Source: Streptomyces durocortorensis
GTDB lineage: Bacteria; Actinomycetota; Actinomycetes; Streptomycetales; Streptomycetaceae
Assembly (NCBI RefSeq): GCF_031760065.1
Contig: NZ_CP134500.1
Location: forward strand, 3,534,001 to 3,598,000
Direction: 5' to 3'
Length of the DNA: 64,000 bases
The position numbers and the translations under genes are program-made. The notes beneath the pieces are model-generated. The model worked only from the letters and a program-made list of their open reading frames with translations, ran no database searches and was not told where the DNA came from. The number at the start of each line of letters is the position of its first letter. Positions within the stretch are counted from its first letter, which is position 1. Shown piece after piece: positions 17,647 to 25,417 of the stretch.

Positions 17647-18179
17647 GCGCCCGTCTCCTTCGTGCTCGCGCCCGCACCAGTGCTCGTGCCTGTGCTCGCG
17701 CCCGCGAGGGCGACGGTGACGGTGACCGTGCCGGTGACGTGGCGACCGATGCCGTTGTCGCCGGTGACCGCGACGGTGGCCTCGGTTGCCCGTACGGGTC
17801 TCTCGACATCCCCGGCATCCCCGGCATCCCCGGCGTCCTCGGAATCCCCTGAATCCCCGGCATCCAGAGCGGTGATTCGGCCGGTCAACCGCAGGACGTC
17901 TCCCGGGTAGTTCGGGGTGCCGAGGCGGATCGCGACCTTGCGGAGGACGGCGGTGGGGCCGAAGTGGTCGGTGATGTAGCGGCCGACGAGCCCGTTGGTG
18001 GTGAGGATGTTCATGAAGATGTCGGGCGAGCCCTTCTCCCGGGCCCGTTCGGCGTCGTGGTGGACGTCCTGGTAGTCGCGGGAGGCGATGGCCCCGGCGA
18101 CGATCAGGGTCCGGGTCACCGGGATCTCCAGGGGCGGCAGCTCGTCACCGACGCGGTGGGTCGCACGGTCGCTTGTCAC
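17643..18179 (-). CDS. MaoC-like enoyl-CoA hydratase (ChsH1-like)
   Basis: 178 residues of hotdog fold, beginning VGDELPPLEIPVTRTLIVAGAIASRDYQDVHHD. The conserved D...H pair of MaoC hydratases is visible in SRDYQDVHHD, followed by IFMNILTTNGLVGRYITDHFG. This matches ChsH1, which pairs with the MaoC part of ChsH2 to hydrate a steroid side-chain enoyl-CoA. Oddities: an Asp/Gly-rich run of 3-residue repeats at about 106-125 (DSGDSEDAGDAGDAGD) and a Ser/Thr/Gly/Ala tail. Both look like expanded repeats. The gene overlaps its neighbours on both sides by 4 bp. Confidence 0.82.
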   Translation of the reverse strand: MTSDRATHRVGDELPPLEIPVTRTLIVAGAIASRDYQDVHHDAERAREKGSPDIFMNILTTNGLVGRYITDHFGPTAVLRKVAIRLGTPNYPGDVLRLTGRITALDAGDSGDSEDAGDAGDAGDVERPVRATEATVAVTGDNGIGRHVTGTVTVTVALAGASTGTSTGAGASTKETGA

Positions 18180-19222
18180 TTCGCCGCCCCCTCACCCTCG
18201 GTGTCCGCGAGCAACAGGCCCAGCTCATCCAGGACTTCGCCGCCGCAGCCGAGGTACGCGGCGAGCTGGCGGCCCCAGAGGAAGTGCCGGTGGACCGGGT
18301 GGTCGAGGTCGGCCCCGGTGCCGCCGTGCAGGTGCTGGCCCGCGTGCACGACGCGCCGGCCCGCCTCGGAGGCCCACCAGGCGGCGGTCAACGCCTGGGC
18401 TTCGTAATCCAGCCGCTCGTCGTGCCGCCAGGCCGCCTCGTACGCCGTGACCCTGATCGCCTCGGTGTCCATGTGAGCGTCGGCGGCGCGGAGCAGGACG
18501 CCCTGGTTGGTGGAGAGGGGGCGCCCGAACTGCTCGCGGGTGGTGGTGTGTTGCACGGCACGCGCGAGAGATCCCGCGCCGACGCCCGCCTGGAGCCCGG
18601 CGAAGGCGGTACGGGCGGTGGCGAGGACGGCCGCGTACGCCCCCGGCCCGCCCCCCAGGCGCTCCCCGCGTGCACCGTCGAGAACGAGCCGCCCCGCCGA
18701 CCAGGGCGCGGTCGTCTCCACGGGTTCGGCGGTGACGCCCGGCACGCCCGCCTCGACGATCCACAGGGCCCGGTCCGCGTCCGCCACCAGTACGTGGGTG
18801 GCGTCGCGCAGCCAGGGGACCCAGGGGACGGCCCCGTACAGAGCACCGTCCGAGGCGTGTACGCCGCCCCGCGCCGGGAAGGCCCCGGCAGCCACCGCCG
18901 TACCGTCGCGGAGGCCCGGCAACAGGCGATCGCGCTGCTCCGCCGTACCGTGTCCGGCGACCGCGAGCAGCCCGTACACGCAGCTGGCGGCGAACGGCAC
19001 CTGGGCCGTGGTCCGGCCCTGTTCCTCCAGGAGCAGGACGAGGCCGAGGAGCCCGATGTCCTCGACGGCGGCGGGCAGTCCGGCCGCGCACAGCTCCTTC
19101 CACAGAGCCGCGTCCGTGCCCGTACCGGCCGCCGCCAGCCGCTCGTGCGTGGCCAGGTCGCCGAAGATCCGCGCGGCCAGACCCTGCGCTGCGGACTGCT
19201 CCTCGCTCGGGGTGAAGTCCAT
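18176..19222 (-). CDS. acyl-CoA dehydrogenase, short form (ChsE1/FadE28-like)
   Basis: 348 residues from the ATG at 19222 (MDFTPSEEQSAAQGLAARIF), 1 bp after the upstream stop. It has the helical N-terminal dehydrogenase domain, a central beta domain that is shorter and less conserved than usual, and a C-terminal helical bundle with QFGRPLSTNQGVLLRAADAH and GGTGADLDHPVHRHFLWGRQL. The length is nearer to FadE28 (about 340) than to standard dehydrogenases (about 385). In the steroid system such a subunit forms an alpha2beta2 enzyme with the longer subunit, which here is two genes upstream. Confidence 0.82.
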   Translation of the reverse strand: MDFTPSEEQSAAQGLAARIFGDLATHERLAAAGTGTDAALWKELCAAGLPAAVEDIGLLGLVLLLEEQGRTTAQVPFAASCVYGLLAVAGHGTAEQRDRLLPGLRDGTAVAAGAFPARGGVHASDGALYGAVPWVPWLRDATHVLVADADRALWIVEAGVPGVTAEPVETTAPWSAGRLVLDGARGERLGGGPGAYAAVLATARTAFAGLQAGVGAGSLARAVQHTTTREQFGRPLSTNQGVLLRAADAHMDTEAIRVTAYEAAWRHDERLDYEAQALTAAWWASEAGRRVVHAGQHLHGGTGADLDHPVHRHFLWGRQLAAYLGCGGEVLDELGLLLADTEGEGAAK

Positions 19223-19223
19223 G

Positions 19224-20216
19224 TCAACGGCCGCCTTCGCTCGGCCGGAAGACCGGCAGTTCCAGATCGGGGTCCGTACGGAGGAACTCCAGCTGTACGG
19301 GCATGCCGACGCGGACCTTGTCGTACGGCACACCGATCACGTTGCTGACCATCCGGACGCCTTCGGCCAGTTCGATCAGCGCGACGGCGTACGGGCCGCC
19401 CTCGCCCGACGGGTCGAACGCGGGGAAGGGCGGGTGGTGCATCACGACATGGCTGAAGACCGCGCCCGCACCGGACGCCTCGACGGTGTCCCACTCCGGG
19501 CCGCCGCAGGCGTTGCAGCCGGGCAGCCAGGGGAGGCGCAGCGTCGCGCAGTCGGTGCAGCGCTGGATGAGGAGCCGGTGCTCGGCAACGCCGTCCCAGA
19601 ACCCGGCGTTGTCGCGGTTGACGACAGGGCGGGGGCGGAGTGGCGGCTGCTTCCTCCGTTGCGCGGGGTGGTACTTGAGAATACGGAAGCGGTGCGTCCC
19701 GGCCGGTTCGCCGTTGGCGCGGACGTCCAGGCGGGTCGTGACGAAGTACCCGGTGCCGAGCTTGGTCGTCTTGCGGCGGGAGACGGACGCGATGACGGCG
19801 TCGAAGGTGATCCGGTCGCCGGGCCGCAGGGGGCGCAGATACTCCTGCTCGCAGTCGGTCGCGACGACAGAGGTGTACCCGGCGCCGTCGAGCAGACCGA
19901 GCAGTTCGTCGTACGCCGCGGAGCGGGCGGAGCGGTTTCCGTGGCCGCCTCCATGACCGCCTCCGTGACTGTTTCCGTGCCCGGCCAGCCCGCCCATGGT
20001 CCAGGCCTGGAGCATGGTCGGCGGGGCGACGGCGTCGGGTCCCCGGTAGGCGGCGGAGGTGTCACCCATCGCCTCGCACCAGTGGCGGATCATGGGTTCG
20101 TTGACGGGGTCCTTGCCGGTGCCGCCGGTCGCGGCAGGGCGGCCCACGTAGGCGGTGAGCCGGTCGTACAGGGGGTCCGGAGTATCGGCCGGTACCGTAC
20201 GGGCGTCCGGGTTCAC
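19224..20216 (-). CDS. MaoC-DUF35 fusion protein (ChsH2-like)
   Basis: 330 residues. The N-terminal half is a MaoC/FAS1-like hotdog (PVNEPMIRHWCEAMGDTSAAYRG; YLRPLRPGDRITFDAVIASV). The C-terminal half is a DUF35 unit: a zinc ribbon with two CxxC knuckles (QRCTDCATLRLP and GCNACGG) followed by an OB fold. This is the layout of ChsH2, whose MaoC half pairs with ChsH1 and whose DUF35 half binds the Ltp2 aldolase, channelling product. Oddity: a Gly/His-rich insertion at about 80-92 (HGNSHGGGHGGGHGNRS). It is coupled to the upstream dehydrogenase by a 4-bp overlap. Confidence 0.87.
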   Translation of the reverse strand: MNPDARTVPADTPDPLYDRLTAYVGRPAATGGTGKDPVNEPMIRHWCEAMGDTSAAYRGPDAVAPPTMLQAWTMGGLAGHGNSHGGGHGGGHGNRSARSAAYDELLGLLDGAGYTSVVATDCEQEYLRPLRPGDRITFDAVIASVSRRKTTKLGTGYFVTTRLDVRANGEPAGTHRFRILKYHPAQRRKQPPLRPRPVVNRDNAGFWDGVAEHRLLIQRCTDCATLRLPWLPGCNACGGPEWDTVEASGAGAVFSHVVMHHPPFPAFDPSGEGGPYAVALIELAEGVRMVSNVIGVPYDKVRVGMPVQLEFLRTDPDLELPVFRPSEGGR

Positions 20217-21382
20217 CGCCTGCCCCGCGTCATCCCGAGCCGCATCGTCGCGACGATCTCGCGCTGGACCTCGCTGACGCCGCCCCCGAAGGTGTTGATC
20301 TGCGCGGCGCGGTTCATCCGCTCCAGTTCGCCTTCACCACCGCCCGCCCCGAAACAGCCAGGTGTCCCCGCCCGCAGCAGAGCGGCGTCCCCCACCACCT
20401 CCTGGCACATCCGGTAGACCTCCACGGCGCTCTCGGTACCCGCGAACTTCACGCCGCTCGCCTCTCCGGGGGCCAGCTCCCCCGCCCCGACCGCGCCGAC
20501 CAGCCGCCAGTTCAGCAGCCGGGTCGCCGCGAGCCGGGCGTATGCCTCCGCGAGCCGGGCGCGTGCCCACGGCTCGTCGATCCGGCGGTGCCCCGTAGTG
20601 GGGTCGGGGGTACGGGCGTGGGCGAGGGCCTCCTCGTAGAAGTCCTCGGCCTGCATGCCGATGGCGGCCAGGGCGACGCGTTCGTGGTTGAGCTGGCTGG
20701 TGATGAGCCGCCAGCCGTCGTTCTCGGCGCCGACGAGGTTCGAGGCGGGGACGCGTACGCCGTCGTAGTACGTGGCGGTGGTCGTCAGCCCGCCCACGGT
20801 CTCGATGGGGGTCCAGGAGAAGCCGGGATGGTCGGTCGGCACGAGGATGATCGAGATTCCGCGGTGCTTGGGGGCCTCGGGATCCGTACGGCAGGCGAGC
20901 CAGATCCAGTCGGCCTGCTGGGCGTTGCTGGTGAAGATCTTCTGACCGTCGACCACCCAGTCGTCGCCGTCCCGCACCGCACGGGTGCGCAGCGCCGCCA
21001 GGTCCGTACCGGCCTCCGGCTCGCTGTAACCGATCGCGAAGACAAGGTCGCCGCTGAGGATGCGGGGCAGGAAGTACGCCTTCTGCTCCTGAGTCCCGTA
21101 CGCCATCAGGGTCGGGCCGACCGTGTTGAGCGTGACCATGGAGACGGGGGCGCCGGCCCGGTAGGCCTCGTCGAAGAAGACGAACTGTTCGTCGGGCCCC
21201 CGGCCCTGCCCGCCGTACTCCTCGGGCCAGCCGAGCCCGAGGAGGCCGTCGGCGCCGATCCGCCGGAGCATCCGCCGCTGTTCGCCGGGGTCCCCATGCC
21301 CGGCCGTCGCCCGGAAGGCCGCGAAGTACGCGCGCAGTTCGGCACGCAGCTGCTGCTGGCGCTCCGTCGGGGCGAGGTGCAC
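20213..21382 (-). CDS. acyl-CoA dehydrogenase, long form (ChsE2/FadE29-like)
   Basis: 389 residues, GTG start (MHLAPTERQQQLRAEL) with GGAGG 7 bp upstream. Standard dehydrogenase motifs: GWPEEYGGQG, FAIGYSEPEAGTDLAALRT (FAD/acyl loop), DGQKIFTSNAQQADWIWLA, and the C-terminal NTFGGGVSEVQREIVATMRLGM. It is the first gene of the operon and probably forms a heteromer with the short dehydrogenase two genes on. An inverted repeat 43-59 bp upstream is a candidate operator. All five genes are joined by gaps of 1 bp or overlaps of 4 bp. Confidence 0.88.
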   Translation of the reverse strand: MHLAPTERQQQLRAELRAYFAAFRATAGHGDPGEQRRMLRRIGADGLLGLGWPEEYGGQGRGPDEQFVFFDEAYRAGAPVSMVTLNTVGPTLMAYGTQEQKAYFLPRILSGDLVFAIGYSEPEAGTDLAALRTRAVRDGDDWVVDGQKIFTSNAQQADWIWLACRTDPEAPKHRGISIILVPTDHPGFSWTPIETVGGLTTTATYYDGVRVPASNLVGAENDGWRLITSQLNHERVALAAIGMQAEDFYEEALAHARTPDPTTGHRRIDEPWARARLAEAYARLAATRLLNWRLVGAVGAGELAPGEASGVKFAGTESAVEVYRMCQEVVGDAALLRAGTPGCFGAGGGEGELERMNRAAQINTFGGGVSEVQREIVATMRLGMTRGRR

Positions 21383-21424
21383 GACAGGACCTCCGGGGGC
21401 GGCTCAGAACGACAGGGACCGGTT

Positions 21425-21441
21425 TCTGACTGTCCGTCAGA
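21425..21441. promoter_or_regulatory. inverted repeat upstream of the acyl-CoA/thiolase operon
   Basis: TCTGAC-TGTCC-GTCAGA, a perfect 6-bp inverted repeat with a 5-bp centre (17 bp total), lies in the expected promoter region of the five-gene operon. TetR-type repression is inferred. Confidence 0.5.
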
Positions 21442-21605
21442 TCGACTTCGCCTGTCAAGGGCATCAGCAGACAACGGCAAGCGACAGCGAGCGGCAACAA
21501 CGGCAACAGCCCGCGCGTGGCACCGAAGCGCCGCCGCACGGGCTGCTGTCCGGACGACCGGGACCCACCCCCCGGGAGGTCCCGGCGACCGCATCACCGG
21601 AAGAC

Positions 21606-21667
21606 GATCAGCCGGGGTCGACCATCAGAGGCCGATCACCCTGGTCGATCACCCGGGGTCGATCACC
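21606..21667. repeat. 13-14-bp tandem repeat at the 3' end of a secreted-protein gene
   Basis: Five units spaced 14, 14, 13 and 14 bp around the core CGATCACC (reading GGTGATCG on the coding strand). The TGA stop of the secreted protein at 21663-21665 is part of the terminal unit. Confidence 0.75.
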
Positions 21668-21977
21668 AGAAGAAGGGCGTGAAGTTCACGGCGACACTGT
21701 GGTCCGACTGGTCGATGGCCGTGAAGGCCGAGCCGCTCACCTGGGCGGACGTGTTCTGGTTCGACGCACCGGCGCCGACGGCCTGCTGCTGGGTCGTGGA
21801 CGAGTTGCCGGAGTTGTTGCCGCCGACACCGCTGCCGCCGATCGTCGCCACGGCCGCGTTCGATCCGTCGTTCGCGAAAGAGCCGTTGTCCGCCAGGGCA
21901 ACCCCGCCGCAGAGTGCGACGGTCAGGGGCAGGGCGGCGACTGCGGCGAGGGCACGAGCGGTACGGATGCTTGCCAT
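21663..21977 (-). CDS. small secreted Asn/Gln/Ser/Gly-rich protein
   Basis: 104 residues from the ATG at 21977, which has GGAGGAA 7 bp upstream. A Sec signal peptide (MASIRTARALAAVAALPLTVALCGGVALA) is predicted to leave a mature chain of about 75 residues. The mature part is low-complexity and cysteine-free, with GNNSGNSSTTQQQAVGAG and ASNQNTSAQVSGS, ending in the aromatic TPFFW. It is not a chaplin (no chaplin domain) and I do not recognise it as a rodlin. The composition could suit a cell-surface or amyloid-like assembly, but that is speculation. The 5' leader holds six 9-bp repeats. Confidence 0.75.
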   Translation of the reverse strand: MASIRTARALAAVAALPLTVALCGGVALADNGSFANDGSNAAVATIGGSGVGGNNSGNSSTTQQQAVGAGASNQNTSAQVSGSAFTAIDQSDHSVAVNFTPFFW

Positions 21978-22496
21978 GTCATTTCCTCCAGGAAACGGAA
22001 GTACGGCTTCATATCCAGCCTGTGCGGCTGATTCATCTGACGCGTCTGATACAGCCGATATATCCGATACGGCTGATGCGCCCATTGCGGCTGGTTCCGG
22101 GCCAGTTGGCCGACCGTCCCGGTGCTGGTCACGACGTCGCGAGACCAGAATTGCCCAGCGCATCCCCGGCGAACCCCCTCTGCCCGCCCGATTCCCTCTC
22201 ACGTATGACGAAGAGCGGATAAACCTTCTTTGTGCCACGGAGGCCCAGGTCGGCGAGGCACACCCGACGCCCCTTGCCCCCCATGGAAGAAGCCACCCTC
22301 CCCCTGGCTGTCCCGTCTCACTGGACCTTGACCGATCTCAGACATCGAAGAGGGAATCGAGTGGCTCGCCCTCATATCCCACGACGAGAGACGCCTCGGC
22401 TGACCGGTCCTCGGGAGAGCTCCGCGAGCTGGGCTCGGAGTTCGGCCGTCGAGGTGGCGGGTTGTCCTGGCCGGGTGCGGACGTCATGATCGCGGG
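21978..22496. other. intergenic region with 9-bp repeats
   Basis: Upstream of the secreted-protein start, 22025-22078 holds six contiguous 9-bp units of the type CNNCTGATN or CAGCCGATA, partly self-complementary (CAGCCGATA...CGGCTG). This could be a structured 5' leader. The remainder, to the DUF6193 start, is less GC-rich than neighbouring genes. A 49-codon minus frame (22338-22487) is possible there but not supported by a ribosome binding site. Confidence 0.5.
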
Positions 22497-22871
22497 ATGG
22501 CTGAGGAGACGGTGGTCGAGAAGACCTGGCGAGGGATACTGGAGAGGCGTCCCGGGGCACGACGGGGGGAGCCCGCGGTCATAGAGGCCGCCCACGCCGA
22601 ACCGCGGTTGCGGGCCTTGTTCCCCTTTCCGAGTCACGGAGCGCTCTCCTTCCACCGGAACACGCAGGACCCGTGGAGCAACGACCTGCCGTTCATCGTG
22701 GGTGACGTGGAATCGTGCATCGTGTACGCGCCGCTGGGCGTGCCGCAGCGTGTCCTGGGAGAGTCACTCACACCGCAGGAGGCGGCTGCGTTGGTAGTGG
22801 CCCACCTGCCCCCTGACTGTGGCCCGGCCTTCGACGGACCGTGGCCCCCACCGGAGAACTCCATCGACTGA
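22497..22871 (+). CDS. DUF6193-like protein
   Basis: 124 residues. The core VIEAAHAEPRLRALFPFPSHGALSFHRNTQDPWSNDLPFIV followed by LGVPQRVLGESLTPQEAAALVVAHLP resembles a family often named DUF6193 in Streptomyces. Its function is unknown. Codon third positions are less GC-rich than in neighbours, and the gene sits in a stretch with repeats, a prim-pol gene and a pseudogene, which suggests accessory DNA. No clear Shine-Dalgarno is seen. The family assignment is from memory of its pattern. Confidence 0.65.
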   Translation: MAEETVVEKTWRGILERRPGARRGEPAVIEAAHAEPRLRALFPFPSHGALSFHRNTQDPWSNDLPFIVGDVESCIVYAPLGVPQRVLGESLTPQEAAALVVAHLPPDCGPAFDGPWPPPENSID

Positions 22872-22925
22872 ACCAGCCGCAGAGCTGCCGCGCCGGTCCG
22901 AACGGTCAAACTCCGCTGAGGCTGA

Positions 22926-23011
22926 TCAACCCTCGCCGAGACGGGACATCACCAGCTCCGCTTGACCTCAGCGGGTCCCGCTCAACCCTCGATGAGAATC
23001 GCTCAACCTTC
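22926..23011. repeat. degenerate repeats after the DUF6193 gene
   Basis: The motif TCAACCCTCG or TCAACCTTCG occurs at 22926, 22982 and 23002; the last two units are 20 bp apart and share GCTCAACCNTCGNTG. They lie between the DUF6193 stop and the prim-pol gene. No function is apparent. Confidence 0.55.
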
Positions 23012-23092
23012 GCTGCGACAGGTCACTGGCCGCGCCCCCTCGCCGTCCTACCCCCTCTTCCCATACTCGAACGCATGTACGAAAATGACTGC

Positions 23093-23983
23093 ATGGCCAC
23101 CATCGACCGGCAGACCCCCACCCTGGCCCTGGCCCACGCTCTCTCCGCCGCCGAGCGCGGGCTCCCCGTCTTTCCCCTGTCCGCCACCAAGCTCCCCGCC
23201 CTGCGCTCCCCGCACCACGGCGAACAGCCGCCGGTGCACTGCCGGGGTGAGTGCGGGCTGCCCGGCCACGGTGTGCACGACGCCACGACGGACCCCGCCG
23301 CCGTCCGCGCGCTCTTCGCCGCCGCGCCCCGGGCCACCGGGTACGGCATCGCCTGCGGACGCGTCCCTCACCGGCTCATCGGTATCGACCTGGACGTCGA
23401 CACGACGTGCGGCAACGACTCGGCCGGGGCCCTCCGGCAGCTGGCGCTCCAGCACCTGTTCACCATCCCGCCGACGGTCACCGTGCTCACCCCGAGCGGC
23501 GGCCGCCACCTCTGGCTGACCGGCCCCGCCGATGTGACGGTCGCCAACTCCGCGAGCCGCCTGGCCCCGGGCATCGACATCCGGGGCAGCGGCGGCTACC
23601 TGGTCGGCCCCGGCTCGGTCACCGCCCACGGCCGATACCGCCTTGCCCCCGGCACCGCCCACCTCACCCCGGCCCCCTGCCCCCGCGCCCTCCTGCGCCT
23701 CCTCACCCCGCCCCCGCACACGCCCCGCACCCACGGCACGGGCGGCGGCCGGGGCCGCCGGGGCGAGGGCCTGATCCAGTTCGTACTGGCCGCACACGAG
23801 GGCCAGCGCAACACCCGCCTGTTCTGGGCGGCCTGCCGCGCCTACGAACACGGCTTCGGCGACGCCCTGGCCGACGAGCTCACCGCGGCCGCGGTACGCA
23901 CCGGGCTCCCGGAACACGAGGCGCGCGCCGCGATCGCGTCGGCGGCGCGGCTGACGTCGGGCAGGGGAGGCGAGCCCCTGTAG
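23093..23983 (+). CDS. bifunctional DNA primase/polymerase (prim-pol) domain protein
   Basis: 296 residues from the ATG at 23093; an in-frame ATG at 23075 is the alternative. The N-terminal domain has the archaeo-eukaryotic primase pattern of prim-pol proteins: GYGIACGRVPHRLIGIDLDVD (metal-binding D-x-D, about 80-102), LTPSGGRHLWL and GIDIRGSGGYLVGPGS. The CHCRGECGLPGHGVHDAT segment before it carries the usual Cys/His cluster. A short C-terminal helical part follows (about 225-296). Prim-pols are typical of plasmids and integrated elements, but stand-alone copies are frequent in Streptomyces. No replicase, integrase or att site lies next to it. Confidence 0.87.
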   Translation: MATIDRQTPTLALAHALSAAERGLPVFPLSATKLPALRSPHHGEQPPVHCRGECGLPGHGVHDATTDPAAVRALFAAAPRATGYGIACGRVPHRLIGIDLDVDTTCGNDSAGALRQLALQHLFTIPPTVTVLTPSGGRHLWLTGPADVTVANSASRLAPGIDIRGSGGYLVGPGSVTAHGRYRLAPGTAHLTPAPCPRALLRLLTPPPHTPRTHGTGGGRGRRGEGLIQFVLAAHEGQRNTRLFWAACRAYEHGFGDALADELTAAAVRTGLPEHEARAAIASAARLTSGRGGEPL

Positions 23984-24028
23984 GAGCGGGCCCCGCGCAA
24001 CCGGGAGTCACGTAACGGCTGACCGCGC

Positions 24029-24074
24029 AACGACTGACGGTGTAGCCATTGAACGACTGACGGCGTAGCCATTG
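24029..24074. repeat. 23-bp tandem duplication
   Basis: Two adjacent 23-bp copies differ at one base (AACGACTGACGG, T or C, then GTAGCCATTG), with decayed partial units on both sides. They lie 46 bp after the prim-pol stop. Confidence 0.9.
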
Positions 24075-24201
24075 ATGGCATAACCGCCCGATGACACACC
24101 CGCCTGAGGCCATACCCGCCCCATTGCCGGTTCCCGGCAGCAAGCAGCACGACGAGATGCAGACATCGCCCCTGCCGCTGCCGCCCTGACCGCTACAGAA
24201 T

Positions 24202-25311
24202 GTGGGGGTGACTCCGACACAGAGCAGTGAGCCCAGCCCGAGGCGCAGGCCGACGACGCGTCCCGCCCTGGTCGTGGGCACGTTGCTGGCACTGGTGTCG
24301 ACCTGGCTGCTCCTGGTCACCACCCCCGGCGCCCGCGACAAGGAGCACGCTTTCACCACGGCGGCGGCCTGCCCCGCAACCGGCGACGCCCACAAGGGCG
24401 ATTGCCTGCGCACGGTCAATGCGGTGATCGACCGCACCGAGAAGGAGACGGGCCGCAAGACGTCCTCGTACTGGCTGTACGTCACCGAGCCCGACGGGTC
24501 GTCCACCCGCACCCGGATCGACGGCAGCCCGAGGCAGGACCCGGGCGCGCGACCGGGAGCGAGCGTCGAGGTCACGTACTGGCGGGACCAGATCCGGTAC
24601 GTGGATTTCCCCACCGCCCGCCGCTACACGAACGCGGACCCGCGCGGCGCCTACCGGATCCCCCTCACCTTCGGCCTGGGCCTGGGCCTCTACGGGGCGA
24701 CGTTCCTGGCGGGCGCGGCCGCGATGGCCTGGGGCACACGGCGCTCGCCCAAGGCGTACCCCTGGCAGGTGGGCCTCGCGTTCACCGGCGGCCTGCTCCT
24801 CACCGCGCTCGGCGTGGCGGCCCCCTGGCCGACCGACAGCATCGGCGAAGCGCTGCAACTCACCGCCCTGGGCGGCCTGGTGATCCTGGCGGGCTGTGCC
24901 CTGGCCGTACCGTTCCTGCGGCGTCGCGGCCGCCGCGACGACACCATCGCCCTGAAGCCGTACGTACTGACCGGGCAGGAGTGCGTCCCCGGCGTCATCA
25001 TGGGCGAGGTCCCGTACGCGGGCACCGCCGGATTCCTGGCGGCCGCTCCCGGCTCCCTGGCCACCACTCCCGACCCGACGGGCGCCTTCCACCGCAAGGA
25101 AACCCCCCGCACCCTGACCCCACTCCGCCTCCGCCCTCCGTACAGCGCCGACCCCCCGGGCCGCCCCGACTTCGACGGCCGGGCGGTGGTCCTGGAGTGC
25201 GAGGACGGGGGCGTACCGGTGCTGATCGTGACGCGGAAGAAGGACATGCCGAAGGTACTGGCGTCACTCCCACCGCTTCCGCCCCCGCCGACGGCCGATC
25301 CAACGCGGTAA
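24202..25311 (+). CDS. four-helix membrane protein, function unknown
   Basis: 369 residues from a GTG at 24202 (a GTG at 24208 is equally possible); no Shine-Dalgarno is seen. A first membrane helix (PALVVGTLLALVSTWLLLVT, about 22-42) is followed by an extracytoplasmic domain of about 110 residues with one CPATGDAHKGDC cysteine pair. A cluster of three more helices comes at about 152-235. The cytoplasmic tail of about 130 residues ends in a Pro-rich stretch. The layout recalls Streptomyces DUF3592-like membrane proteins. I do not recognise a specific function. Confidence 0.75.
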   Translation: MGVTPTQSSEPSPRRRPTTRPALVVGTLLALVSTWLLLVTTPGARDKEHAFTTAAACPATGDAHKGDCLRTVNAVIDRTEKETGRKTSSYWLYVTEPDGSSTRTRIDGSPRQDPGARPGASVEVTYWRDQIRYVDFPTARRYTNADPRGAYRIPLTFGLGLGLYGATFLAGAAAMAWGTRRSPKAYPWQVGLAFTGGLLLTALGVAAPWPTDSIGEALQLTALGGLVILAGCALAVPFLRRRGRRDDTIALKPYVLTGQECVPGVIMGEVPYAGTAGFLAAAPGSLATTPDPTGAFHRKETPRTLTPLRLRPPYSADPPGRPDFDGRAVVLECEDGGVPVLIVTRKKDMPKVLASLPPLPPPPTADPTR

Positions 25312-25417
25312 CGGGTCGAATCCCCGGGACCGCAAGACACGGTCGGCGGCGTCGGTGCGCCCCGCCCGGGAGATCCGCACGGCCGGTGAGCTGATGCTTC
25401 TACTCGGCAGGCAACGG

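Noticed and set aside
22338..22487. Possible 49-codon minus-strand gene ending LVVGYEGEPLDSLFDV
   Set aside because: The end looks protein-like, but no ribosome binding site or family is recognised and it would start 10 bp from the divergent DUF6193 start.
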